DNA of 64,000 nucleotides from Nectonema munidae (taxonomy: Eukaryota > Nematomorpha > Nectonematoida > Nectonematidae). Within the stretch, counting starts at the first letter, position 1. Each line of letters opens with the position of its first letter. This document shows, piece by piece, positions 24,021-34,889 of the stretch. Location: the NCBI GenBank assembly GCA_030549495.1, contig JAUIRK010000993.1, forward strand, positions 913,501-977,500, given 5' to 3'. A program made the position numbers and the translations under genes. The notes under the pieces were generated by a model. It ran no database searches, was not told the origin of the DNA, and worked only from the letters and a program-made list of their open reading frames with translations.

Positions 24021-24176
24021 TTATTTTTCAGTTGTCGAGCTTGCATCCATAGGAGGAATATTTTTCCATATCAGGATGACTGGATGAAAAGAACACAACG
24101 CTTGAGCCAATGGGCCATCTGTCGATTCTTTCATTAAGTACGTATTTAAGGCTTTAAGACGACCAGGCTTCCAAAT
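24021..24176 (-). CDS. Candidate terminal exon, 51 residues, unknown
   Basis: On the minus strand a pyrimidine-rich tract ending CCCCTCAATTTCAG is a good acceptor. It is followed by 51 sense codons (IWKPGRLKALNTYLMKESTD ... HPVILIWKNIPPMDASS) and TAA at 24021-24023. Base composition is much less AT-rich than the flanks and the residues are balanced, which is why I list it. There is no start codon near, so it can only be a last exon. I do not recognise the protein, and no upstream exon was identified. A decayed transposase end is the main alternative. Confidence 0.35.
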   Translation of the reverse strand: MWKPGRLKALNTYLMKESTDGPLAQALCSFHPVILIWKNIPPMDASSTTEK

Positions 24177-25940
24177 CTGAAATTGAGGGGCCTTTTCAAA
24201 ATTAAAAACTTATCAGAAATAGTTAGAAACTTAAAACCTAAAAATATTTATAAATATATGTGTTTTTACAACGTTAGAAACTCTCCTTGTTTTTTTATTA
24301 ATAATAAGCAAGAGTCAGATATAAAATCAATCTGGAAATATGTTTGAAAAAGGATTTTAAGTATGAGATTCCTAAAGGCAACATAAGTTCTATTTGCATT
24401 GCAAAAATAATTAAAGTCAATTTCAAAAATTAAAAGACAATTTTTTACCTTTTAAAAATTTTTTGCATAAATTTTTCTTGCCCTGGTTACTAAATGAAAT
24501 TAAAAAAAATATACTAACCAAAAATTGAGATTATCGAGACTAGAATCTTTAAGCCAATTGGCCAATATTTTTAATGTATCGTTTGGAGCCCAAGAAAGAT
24601 TTTTACAAAATTTTCCCGTGAACCCAATAAATAATTTGTTGCAAATCTTTTGGTATCGTTTACATTTTGTAAAATTCACTTTATACCCTCAAAAAAGCAA
24701 GTATAAATATTTTAATTAAATATTGTAATGTTTAATAAACACATTTGTGTTCTAATTTGACCACCTGACAGTAATTTAGCCATTAGAAATAATTTAATGA
24801 CAAAAATTTTAAATACTTAGAAAATTAAGCATGTTCAATTTAATTGTATTATTTTTCGTCACTCTAAGTATAAAGTATGGCTACTGCTTACCTTCAACTA
24901 ATTTGCGACCAGCTACATTATTTCTTATCATTTTTGCCTAATCTTAGTCTGGGTTTAGTGAAGCAGTCTTTTCAATTTTATTCTCGAACTTTTTTGTTAA
25001 TTGAGTCTCTAGCACTGCGCTGTTGTGAGTAGGACTGATTACGCGTATCCAACCAAACCAACATTCATGAATGTGCATGAATCATTTGAAGAACGAACGG
25101 CAGGACAGTGCTAACGGGTTTTTCAAAAAAAACTCGAGAGAAGGAATTTGACGATTCAATTCCTATTTTTCTTAATAAGATTTTATTGACTTAATATTAA
25201 TTAATATATATTCAAAAATTTTAAATCTTAAGTTATTTTTCTCTATTACAAACATTCCTCTTTTACATTGCAGTTATTTTTGATAGTCCATTCAAACCAT
25301 GAATGTCGTATAAATCAAAACAGATATTCATGTAACAGATCTATAGGATCAAGGGTGGAGATGGATAGAAGAAAAGAAAGCCTTTATATTTTTCAAACCC
25401 TTATATCGAGAAAGGAAATCGTACATCAATCGCTAATTAGCGGTTAACTTGGCAACAAATTTTCTTCTATATATTTTCTACCAAATCAATAAATAATAAT
25501 TTCTAAACAATGAGCGCATATATATGTTGTTTATAAGAATGAGAAAAATTCTCTTCTCAAGACAACATGAATTGTTGTTCACGATTATAATTCACAGATC
25601 ATTTTTTGGCTAATATATAAAACATATACACTAGGAAAACAATAAATGCAAATAAAAAAAATAAGTTTATTACAAGGAATTTCTTTCATTTTTTTATTTT
25701 TTCAAATCAAAACGATAAAAGTAAATTTGGCATCAAATGAAAGTTGAATAAATTTAGAATATATATAGGAAATATTTTTTATGTCGAGGATGTCATATGG
25801 AAAATTTTGTTTAAAAATTGATGTCTAGAAGTCTGATGAAAATGAATAATTTAAGAATTCCTTATTCAAAAATTGCACTTTTTACCAAGATTATTTTGGG
25901 ATCCCATTTTTTACGCTCTCACATGCAAAATGTGGTCTAG
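24177..25940. other. No gene seen
   Basis: AT-rich with poly-A/T tracts. Around 24980-25120 is a GC-richer patch (GACTGATTACGCGTATCC, AACGAACGGCAGGACAG) with no paired repeat or frame that I can support. Confidence 0.35.
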
Positions 25941-26162
25941 GTGTTAGATTGCATAGGTGGTCTCATTAAGAATTTGGTCCATTCAAGGATAAAACTTAGC
26001 TGTTTCTTGAATGTTGCCAAATCATTTGCAAAAGTTGTGAGTGAAGCAGTGAAAGGATTAAAGTCATCTACATTTTGCCTGAAGACATTAAAAGCAAAGA
26101 TGGATGGTCTTTGGGAGAATGTTAACGCAGTCCTTGGTACAAGGGATGGGACGGCAGACTAA
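25941..26162 (+). CDS. Candidate coding fragment, 73 codons, unknown
   Basis: An open frame with amphipathic helix character (SFAKVVSEAVKGLKSSTF, then LKTLKAKMDGLWENVNAVL) and a codon mix richer in G than its surroundings. It could extend upstream past its ATG, because the preceding GTGGTCTAG is a possible acceptor. It ends at TAA directly before the decayed hAT-like repeat starting at 26164. No family is recognised. It may be an exon remnant or a short transposon frame. Confidence 0.25.
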   Translation: MLDCIGGLIKNLVHSRIKLSCFLNVAKSFAKVVSEAVKGLKSSTFCLKTLKAKMDGLWENVNAVLGTRDGTAD

Positions 26163-26163
26163 A

Positions 26164-27078
26164 GCAGGATACCGGGTATCTAGCTTTTGAAAAGAGTCAG
26201 ATTCGGATATCAGATAAGATTTACTGGATATCAGGCCGGATATTAAATAAGGTTATACACATAATTATTTTGTTTAATGATATAATTATTAAAGAAAAAG
26301 TATAATCTAGTTACATTTATTAAAATTTCACAAATTAAAAAATCTTTTAAAATAGAAAAACTTGCAAATTGGAAATATATGCAGGGAGAGGATTTAAAAT
26401 AACATCTTTTTTGAAATCAGTTTAATTTTTAATTTTGTAATTGGAATTTCATATTTTTACTAAAGCAAAGAATTTATTTTTTTTGAGATTTTTTAAATTC
26501 TGTTTTTATTCCTGAAGATTTGAGCTTTATTTCATTTTGGAAAATCTTTTCAATTATTAATTTGAATTGTTACACAACGAATACAATTATTTTAAATAAG
26601 AGGATAAAAATACTAACAAATATCAATTTAAAGAACATCATTAAAAATTGTCAATTTTTTTTGCTATATTTTATTTTGAAATATTTTTAAAATTTATTCA
26701 AATTTTAAATATTTTGTCACTTGTGAAAAAGTAAAAAGTATTAAACTGAAAATTTAAAATGAATTGATTTAGAAAAAAAATTTAACACATTTTTTTTTCT
26801 TCAAGTTAATTAAAATTTTAAGTATATTTATTTTAAATTAGTAGATACAAGATAAAAAATATTTGACATAAAATTTTATCATAAATGTTATTTTTAAGTT
26901 TTCTATAATTGTAATGAAGGAAAACATTGTTTTATAAAAAATTATATCTTTGTGTTATTGCTCAAAATAATAGTAATTTAAAATTGGTTACCAGGTCCGA
27001 TTATTATTATCCGAATATCCGGCAAAATTTAAAGTAAGACCAGATTTAGGATATTTCCGGTTATCCAGTACATCCCTG
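26164..27078. mobile_element. Probable hAT-like element, decayed
   Basis: The left end is CAGGATACCGGGTATC; the right end read inward is CAGGGATGTACTGGATAACCGG. Both subterminal regions carry the GGATATCxGGxC type of word (TTCGGATATCAG, CAGGCCGGATATT; CCGAATATCCGGC, GGATATTTCCGG). The interior is extremely AT-rich and non-coding. No target duplication was found, so the limits are approximate. The same GGATATCCGC-type words occur at 54200-54540. Confidence 0.4.
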
Positions 27079-27107
27079 CTTAGTACGCACAGCACTTACT
27101 ATGTATC

Positions 27108-27372
27108 CAGTAGTGGGATTCAGCCGGTTCGCACCGGTTCGTTACAACCGTCTCACGGAATTTTGTGAGTTCGGCGAACGGTAAAATATTTATTTATCTA
27201 TATAGTACAGACCGTACAGTAAAATAAGCACCCACATCATCATAATGATGCTTGCTTAACCATTATTTTAAAATTTTATTGGGAAATAATCAAAATTGAT
27301 CAGTTTATTTGCTCACAAATTTGACTTTTTTGTAACAGAACCGGCTGACAAAAAATTTGAATCCCACTACCG
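27108..27372. mobile_element. hAT-type MITE with exact 8-bp duplication
   Basis: Inverted ends are CAGTAGTGGGATTCAGCCGG and, read inward from 27372, CGGTAGTGGGATTCAA, each followed within 20 bp by CCGGTTC. The 8-bp direct repeat TATGTATC lies at 27100-27107 and 27373-27380. Non-coding, 265 bp. The flanks and ends together are diagnostic for the hAT superfamily. Confidence 0.9.
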
Positions 27373-27380
27373 TATGTATC

Positions 27381-28982
27381 CCTACAGCACTCCATACTAT
27401 AAATTATGCGACATATACATTTTCAGATGTAAAATAGTTTTCTCGAGAACGATATAAATATATAGCATAATAAAACAATCATTTTCAAAAAATTAAAAAC
27501 AAAGTTCATGTTGTATGTTTATTTAGTGTAAGTAATTACTAATAAAGTTCATTTTCCATCTTAGAACAATCTTATTTGATTGTGTTTTTTGGTATATATT
27601 GTGCTTTTGTATTAACATTTTTCAAGGACCACATTTAATATGTCAATCCTAAAATGATTGCCTTGCAAATAAGAAAAAAATAAGGAAAGGGCTAGGGGTT
27701 TTATGCGACCACATGACTTTTCAAGTGTTAACGAAAATTTCTCATTGCTATGAGTGAACGAACACATATATCTACTACATATATACATAGAATAATATGA
27801 AATAAAAGGCTGTACGAAAATGTAATCGACAAATACTTACTAAAATGAAATGAGAATAGAAAATGAAGATGACTAGAAAATAAATAAATATTACAAGATT
27901 TATTATAGCTGGAAATATAATAAAATTTCCTTTCGAAAAAGAAAGAAGATAAAATAGAGAAATTTTATAATAATAATTATAATAGATATACATAAAAACA
28001 AGTTACAAAGAGTATGATAGCAGTGAAAATAATTGTTGCAGTATATCATACATAAATGATACAGTCTCATATTCATTGATTTAAAAATGAAAAAAGTCAA
28101 AAATCGATAAGTTAAAGAAGTTGAATGCCACTTAATTTACTATTTATACAATATTACATCTACGTGTCACATATAAATACATATACACAATATATGAATG
28201 CAAGCAACTGCTGTTTAAAATTTTCTCGTTGATATAAATGTGAAATTACTTAAACTCAAAGAAAATAGTAAATGATGCTGATGATGATGCTGATGCTGAT
28301 GATAATACATTTTGTGTAACGATAATTTTCAAGTATAAAGCTTAACATTATATTTGCTTGGAGAATATTGTATATGTAGATACATATAAAAAAGAGCAAG
28401 TGTCCTAGATGTGCATAAAAACTGCATTAAATTACATTAACTAACACAAAAGTGATTAAACTTAAAAACAAATATATGGATAGATAGATATAATATAACA
28501 TCAGAGTATACTATGACAAGACACATTATATATAGCCATATAGTAAAGATGAACAAAATGAATTGGGTCTTTTTGACGCGTGTACAACGCAAACAAATAG
28601 AAACGCGAAATGTGAAGAAATGATATCTTCAAAAACATTCTCAATGTTGAAAATGGGGACAAAAAAATAATGGTCTAATTCATGATACACTTGCCACCAA
28701 GTTTAGTTATTAAATTTTCAGATATCACAAACTGCATATATACAAGCAGGGGTGTGTTTTGAGCACCCCAAACCCCTAGGATAGGGACGTCCAAAGCAGT
28801 ACGTTGAGACCCTTAAACCCCCGTTAAAGACAAACATCATTGTATTTTGTACATTAAGTTTATTTGAATATTTGTTTTTCAAAATTAACATCTTTGAAAG
28901 TTCTTTAAAGGAAAATAGAAAGAAAATCGTGTATACACCCAAATCTATGTTATTTTAAAAAATATTCACAATTTGAGAGGGG
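27381..28982. other. No gene seen
   Basis: AT-rich. A short GAT/GCT microsatellite lies at about 28273-28303. At 28745-28810 a GCAGGGGTGTGTTTTGAGC word resembles a hAT end but has no partner. Otherwise nothing is supported. Confidence 0.35.
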
Positions 28983-30010
28983 ATGGGTGGCTCAAAAGCT
29001 ATAATTACAGCGCTGTATTTCAGCGACAAGAAAATAGAGGTGAAAACAGGGTTGCATCAAGGTTCGGCATGGAGTCCATTGTTGTTTGCGTTGGTTAATG
29101 AGCTCTCAAAATATTTAAGAAAGGAAGAACATTGGGAGCTTTTATTCGCTGATGACTTAACAATATTAGCAGATAACGAAAAAGAATTACAGAAGAGAAT
29201 CATAAAATGGCAAGAGAGTTTAGAGAAATATGGATTGAAGATGAATTCTGGAAAGACAGAGACAATAGTATGTAGCAAAAGTGAGGATATTGTAACACAT
29301 GTGAAAGATACGTACGGGAATGAGCTAAAGCAAGCAAAAAAATTTAAATACTTGGGAGCGCAAATTATGGATAGCGGAAGCTGTCAAAGGACGTCCAAGC
29401 AAGGGTGAATGCCAGCTGGCTGAAATGGAAAGAGGTTAAAGCGATCCTCAGCGATAAAAGAATGCTGATGAAACTAAAAATGAAGATTTACACTACAATT
29501 GTTCGACCGGTGCTGACTTATGGATGTGAATGCTGGAGATTAACCTGTTATCGACCACAGTCGACTTTACAAAAATGTGAACCGTCTGCGTTTATTAATG
29601 CTTTGCATTAGATATCGTCTGATTATTCTGGTCGATAACGGGTTAAGGAAAAAAGAAGAAAGAAAATTAATGACGACAGAAATGAAGATGCTGAGAAAAA
29701 TTTTGGGAACAGCTTTAAAAGATAAAATAAGAAACGAATATATTATAAGAAAGACGGGCGTAGAGGTAAGTGTGTTGGCTATAGTGGAACGTAGTAAGTT
29801 GCGGTGGTGCGGGCATGTTTTAAGAAAGAAGCAAGCGGATGTGGTGCGCCAAACTCTGGAAAAAGAACCAGAGGCAAACAACGAAAGAGATGGAAGGGTG
29901 GGCTGAAGGAGTGACTGAAAAAGCTTGGACTAAACGAAGACGACGCACTTAACAGAGAGATGTGGAGACAGCAATCTTAGCCACCGACCCCCAACTTGGA
30001 GATAAGGTGT
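28983..30010 (+). mobile_element. 5'-truncated RTE-like LINE, reverse transcriptase 3' half
   Basis: The first frame encodes VKTGLHQGSAWSPLLFALV and then the catalytic LFADDLTILA (FADD box), followed by KYGLKMNSGKTE and KFKYLGAQI, all standard late RT blocks. After a frameshift near 29388 the protein continues DVQARVNASWLKWK and YTTIVRPVLTYGCECWRL. A piggyBac MITE (29544-29642) interrupts it. Past the MITE come KKEERKLMTTEMKMLRKILG, SKLRWCGHVLRKK and, in another frame, LNEDDALNREMWRQQ up to about 29980. This C-terminal pattern (YG.E.W.L ... EMRML ... LRW.GHV.RR ... DA..R..W) is typical of RTE-like and related non-LTR elements. The endonuclease and N-terminal RT are missing; the tail ends in an AAG-rich stretch. 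Confidence 0.85.
29544..29642. mobile_element. piggyBac-type MITE, copy 2, inside the LINE
   Basis: The 99-bp element starts CCTGTTATCGACCACAGTCG and ends GGTCGATAACGGG. It is flanked on both sides by TTAA (29540-29543, 29643-29646). Taking one TTAA plus the element out joins the LINE reading frame from ...CECWRL to RKKEERKL, so the insertion site is clean. Internal words CGTCTGCGTTTATTAATGC and GATATCGTCTGATTATTCTGG are shared with the copies at 13868 and 39233. Confidence 0.93.
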
Positions 30011-30449
30011 AGACAAAGAAGAGGAAGAAGACTGCATTTTAGCAACAATTCGGTCTCGATACAACTCGGCCTTAAAACAATATTAATATCAATATATTTA
30101 GAGGCCAAATTGACCATGGGCCGAGATGTCTTGAAGCCTATTTGACCTGTTTCTGTTTTAAATAAGTGATACTGTAATACACCCTCACATTGAAATAAAC
30201 AAAAAAAATTCAAACTAACATTAAGTAAGGTACAAGTAAAAATCTAAGTAAAAACAAACTAAGATAGTTATTTTCATTGGTGAGGATGGGATTATGTCAA
30301 AATGGCTTTGAGCGCAAATTTTCTATTTTTTAACGTGGTTTTTTCACAGTGGCTCTTGTAATTTTTGTAAGGTGTCTTTTGCAGCTCGGACTTTTGTCGC
30401 AGGGGATTTGAAGGAACTGTTTTGGCGCACCATGATTCTATATGCCGTA
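30011..30449. other. No gene seen
   Basis: Sequence between the LINE tail and the next transposon. No supported coding frame or repeat. Confidence 0.35.
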
Positions 30450-30455
30450 CACATC

Positions 30456-30853
30456 CATAGTTGCCAACTCTACCGCTTTCGGCGGTAGACTACCGCTTTT
30501 CGACTTTTTTTATTCATCCTCGTATTGATCCTCAACAATTCTTACTTCAATATTTGTTTTGTTTGTTTTTTTACTTTTTTTCATCGATTTATGTTTTTAC
30601 ATAAATATTTAGACTATTTAAATTATGTAAACGAATTTTTACTTCTTGAAGAATGAGTGATAATAAAAATAGAACAAAAAGTCGCTACGACAACTATTTT
30701 AAAGAAGAATGGATTCAAAAATTTAAATTTATTATTACTTCCCATGCATTTTGTCGTACTTGCAAAAAAAAAAGCATAAATAAATTTTTAGGGTCTATGG
30801 GTCGTTTTCGAAAAAGTCTACCGCTTTGGTCTTCTCTGAGGTTGGCAACTATG
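30456..30853 (+). mobile_element. Non-autonomous hAT-like element keeping a BED-like finger start
   Basis: Inverted ends are CATAGTTGCCAACTCTACCGC and, read inward from 30853, CATAGTTGCCAACCTCAG; a second inverted pair (GGTAGACTACCGC... / AAGCGGTAGACTTTTTC) lies just inside. The direct repeat CACATC flanks it (30450-30455, 30854-30859). From 30653 an ORF encodes RYDNYFKEEWIQKFKFI ... AFCRTCKKK, the start of a BED-type or related finger of hAT transposases (W..xF.F....H.A.C..C). This is followed directly by the right terminal repeat. It is thus an internally deleted derivative, about 400 bp, of an autonomous parent not present here. Confidence 0.7.
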
Positions 30854-31973
30854 CACATCATTTTTGTTTTCCTATGTTTGGAGTCTCTCTATGTATATCC
30901 TTTAGGATGAAAGATGTTTATAATCTCAAGTTATATAGCAGTATGGGTGTGTATGTATAAAGAGGTATGTGTGAGTGATTAAGTTAGCGACCGCCCTGCA
31001 AAATGTTATCGTAAATATTGAAATTGTGGAAATTAAATTAATTATGTTAAAGACTTATACTAATTGTTCATTGTAAATATTCACAAAAAAAGTTTTTAAG
31101 GACGTATAAAATGAATAAATAAAGGTGATACTGCCTCCCCCTCCCCCTAGGGTGAGGCTGAAGCCCCTTAACCCATTAATGACATCCTAACTTAAAAGTT
31201 ATGTTTTTTTTACTATAAAATTTCTTAACACAAAAACGTTTTTTCATATATTTTTTAATCTAAAGACCTTAATGACAGTTTTGTTAAATAAACCTGTTGA
31301 TTTATTGGGGCACATATCTTCAAAATAGAAATAATGAGCTCCAGTATGAAAACCAGTTACAAAATAATTACTATTTTACCAGTACCAAAACTATGGCACG
31401 ATAAAGCAGCTAAGCCTCGATGCAACTTTATAACTAAATTAGGTGTAATAAGGAGAACCTAAAACTCAGAATTAAAATTTTTGGTTCTTTGAACAACAAA
31501 ATAAATATAACTTTAGTATATGTCCAAAGACATTCAAGTCATATGTAATTTCCGAACGTGTTCCTTTTATCGGCCAATCGACAATAAAACCGTTACAACA
31601 GTCCTAATATACCATTTTTGTGCGGCTTCATTACCGTATAAATTTACGCAGTAACTATGTGACCTTGATTGCACATAATCAATGTAAACAATAATGTAAT
31701 GGAGTTTTCTAGAAGAAGTTTATGTTTGTTTTCTTTGTCTTTGTCAGATTGTTTATTTTATTTTAGTTCCAAGCGACAGTAATATTGATGATCAACGTAA
31801 GTTCTTTCAGGCCAAATAGCCGCCTTTTGATCGTATTCGATTACGACACCGTTTCCTTTATTTCTTTTACTTTTCTGAAACATTCACTGAATTTCTGAAT
31901 CTAAATCTTTTATTTCGTAAGATACCATTTTGTCGTTATATGTAGTGTGTGTATTTATGTAAAAGGTAGATGG

Positions 31974-32529
<556 letters not shown>

Positions 32530-32583
32530 GTCCGTGTGTAGTAAGGTTATAACGAGAGTTTTTATACTAATAAATGTTTCAGA

Positions 32584-34264
32584 ATATGAATGTGAATGAA
32601 GCCATATCATTTTTGACTGATAGTGAATTTTCTTCTGCTCAAATTTACATTGTCCTCCAGAAAATTCATACATAAGCGATGTTGACAGTGGTGATGAAGA
32701 TTATGAACTTTCAATCGACAACCTTTCGGGAAAAAATTGAATGCTAGTGCAAGTTTGGTTTTAAATAATATCGATGGTTCGAAGGAGTTATGCGGCGATG
32801 AAGATGATACTATGATAGATAAAAGAACTCCAGACTCAAGAAAATGGAAAAAATTGACATAAAAAGTATATTGTGTAATAACGATTCCCGCATTCAAGCC
32901 TCTCTAGATGATATAAATCATTTTCCCAGTAAAATATTTTGGTTTTTTGATGATGAAATATGGAATTTATTCTACAACAGACAATCTTGTATGCTAAAAG
33001 GGATAAGGGGGATTTAAATTTTAGTATGGATAAATCTGAGTTGAAGCTTTTTTAAGTGTTCTTATGATAAGTGGTTACAGCCCAGTTTGCAGAACTAGAA
33101 GTTTTGGGAGCAAAAAGACGATATACATAACATAGCGATAGCTAAAGCATTTAGTCGTAATCGCTTTGAGAAAATTCTTAGCATATTCATTTAGCTGATA
33201 ACCAGTGCCTAGAATGCGTAATAAGTTGGCAAAAATAAAGCCTTTTTATGACAAAATAAACCTCGTTTTTTACGTTATATGCCTGAATCGAAAAATATTA
33301 GTATTGATGAACCATAATTGAATATTACCAAGCATCCTTCTAAACAATTTATGAAAGGAAAGCCTATTAGATTCGGGTATAAGACGTGGACAATGTGCAC
33401 TTCAGATGGCTACATTATTTCTATTTCACCATATGCGGGTAAATCTGAAGTATATAACAAAGAATTAGGAATAGGAGGTAGTGTGGTAATGAAATTCGCT
33501 AATCTTTACCACAAAGTAATTACCACCTGATAATGGATAATTACTTCTGCTCCTTGCATTTGTTCGAACTTCTAAGAAAGAAGGGATTTCACGCCACAGG
33601 TGTAATAAGAAGTGATAGGTTGCAGAAATGTCCAATTCTTAATAAAAAATGCTTACTTAAAAAAAAGAGGTAATTTTGATTATCGCTATGACGCAAGTTC
33701 TAAAATAATTGTTATAACCTGGAGGGATAATAACGTAGTGAATCTTGCATCCACCTGCCTAGGAGTAAAGCCAATAAAAAAAATTAAAAGAGGTGCTCTT
33801 CAACAAAAAAATTATATACATACAACAACCAAATGGTATAGCAGAATATAACAAATTGATGGGTGGAGTGGACAGATCAAATCAAAATGTTACACAATAC
33901 CAAATGAGCATACGTTTAAAGAAGTGGTGGTGGCCTTTCTTCCGATTTTTATTTCACGCATCGCTACAAAATTCTTGGTTTTTGTACAAAAAAGTTGTCT
34001 GTATAAAGATAAACCTCTGGATCAACTTGGGTTCATACGTGAAATTGTTAACACATATCTTCTGCAAAATTCTGCAAACAAAATTCAAATTCCTTTTTTA
34101 CAAATAAAGTTAGCAATGACATTAGACTTGATCAAAAAGCCATGACTTTGGCAATCTTCCTACTCAAAAATATGTGTGTTTTGTAAAAAAGGTACTAAAA
34201 AAAGATGACCAAGTGTAACGTGGCTCTACATATGCATTGCTTCACAGCTTTTCATTCAAAATAA
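32584..34264 (+). pseudogene. piggyBac transposase, broken
   Basis: The plus strand encodes a DDE_Tnp_1_7-type transposase in several frames. The N-terminus starts MNVNEAISFLTDSEF; a DDINHFPSKIFWFF block lies at about 32910-32950. The first catalytic Asp is in SIDEP (about 33300), followed by KHPSKQFMKGKPIRFGYKTW and DGYIISISPYAGK. The second is in MDNYFCSLHLFELL then FHATGVIRSDRLQKCP (about 33530-33630), and the third in YNKLMGGVDRSNQNV then WWWPFFRFLFHASLQNSW (about 33850-33990). The C-terminus has the cysteine-rich KCNVALHMHCFTAFH end with TAA at 34262-34264, just before AATAAAG. Early in-frame stops (for example after SIDEP) and at least four frame changes show it is dead. Order and residues fit piggyBac closely. 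Confidence 0.9.
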
Positions 34265-34889
34265 AGTTTTTTAATAAATTTGTTGAATCTTTTTTCATCT
34301 TGTTTCTTGCTACAATAAAAAAATAGACACTCTTCTTTTTTCAAACTGACAATACTCCATCTTTAGTTTTAAGGTTCGGAGGTTGGTATTTGCTCTCTTC
34401 ATTATTTCAATCTCAGCTTTCAGTTTCACTGAGTCCACTTTTTCAGGTTCATAAAATGTGTATATTTTTTTTTTAAGTTTCCCCTTGAGTTTCTTTTCAA
34501 TTTACTTTTATATATTATATATGGAGCACATCATCAATAAAATGATATGCTCCCTTTAACGACAATATAACTTTTTGGTTATGATTTATTTTTTTGCTCT
34601 AAAAAATTATATATACGTTCTAGAATGTTATGAATAGTGTAATTGAGTTCTGTTTACATAAAACTATCATAAATTAGCTCAAAACTCATATGCTAGAGGT
34701 TGGTCATTAATGGGTTAAAATGTGTATTTTAATTTTACACTTCTACCTTTTTGCTATGGTGAGGGCTTAATGAAAAGAATAAGTGTGTTGCATTAAATAA
34801 AATTCTGAGGTTAATTAGGTGTAGCAATAAACAATCTAAAATTCATCTATTTTTAAAAAATGTCTATTTCAACATTTTTAAGTATTTAT

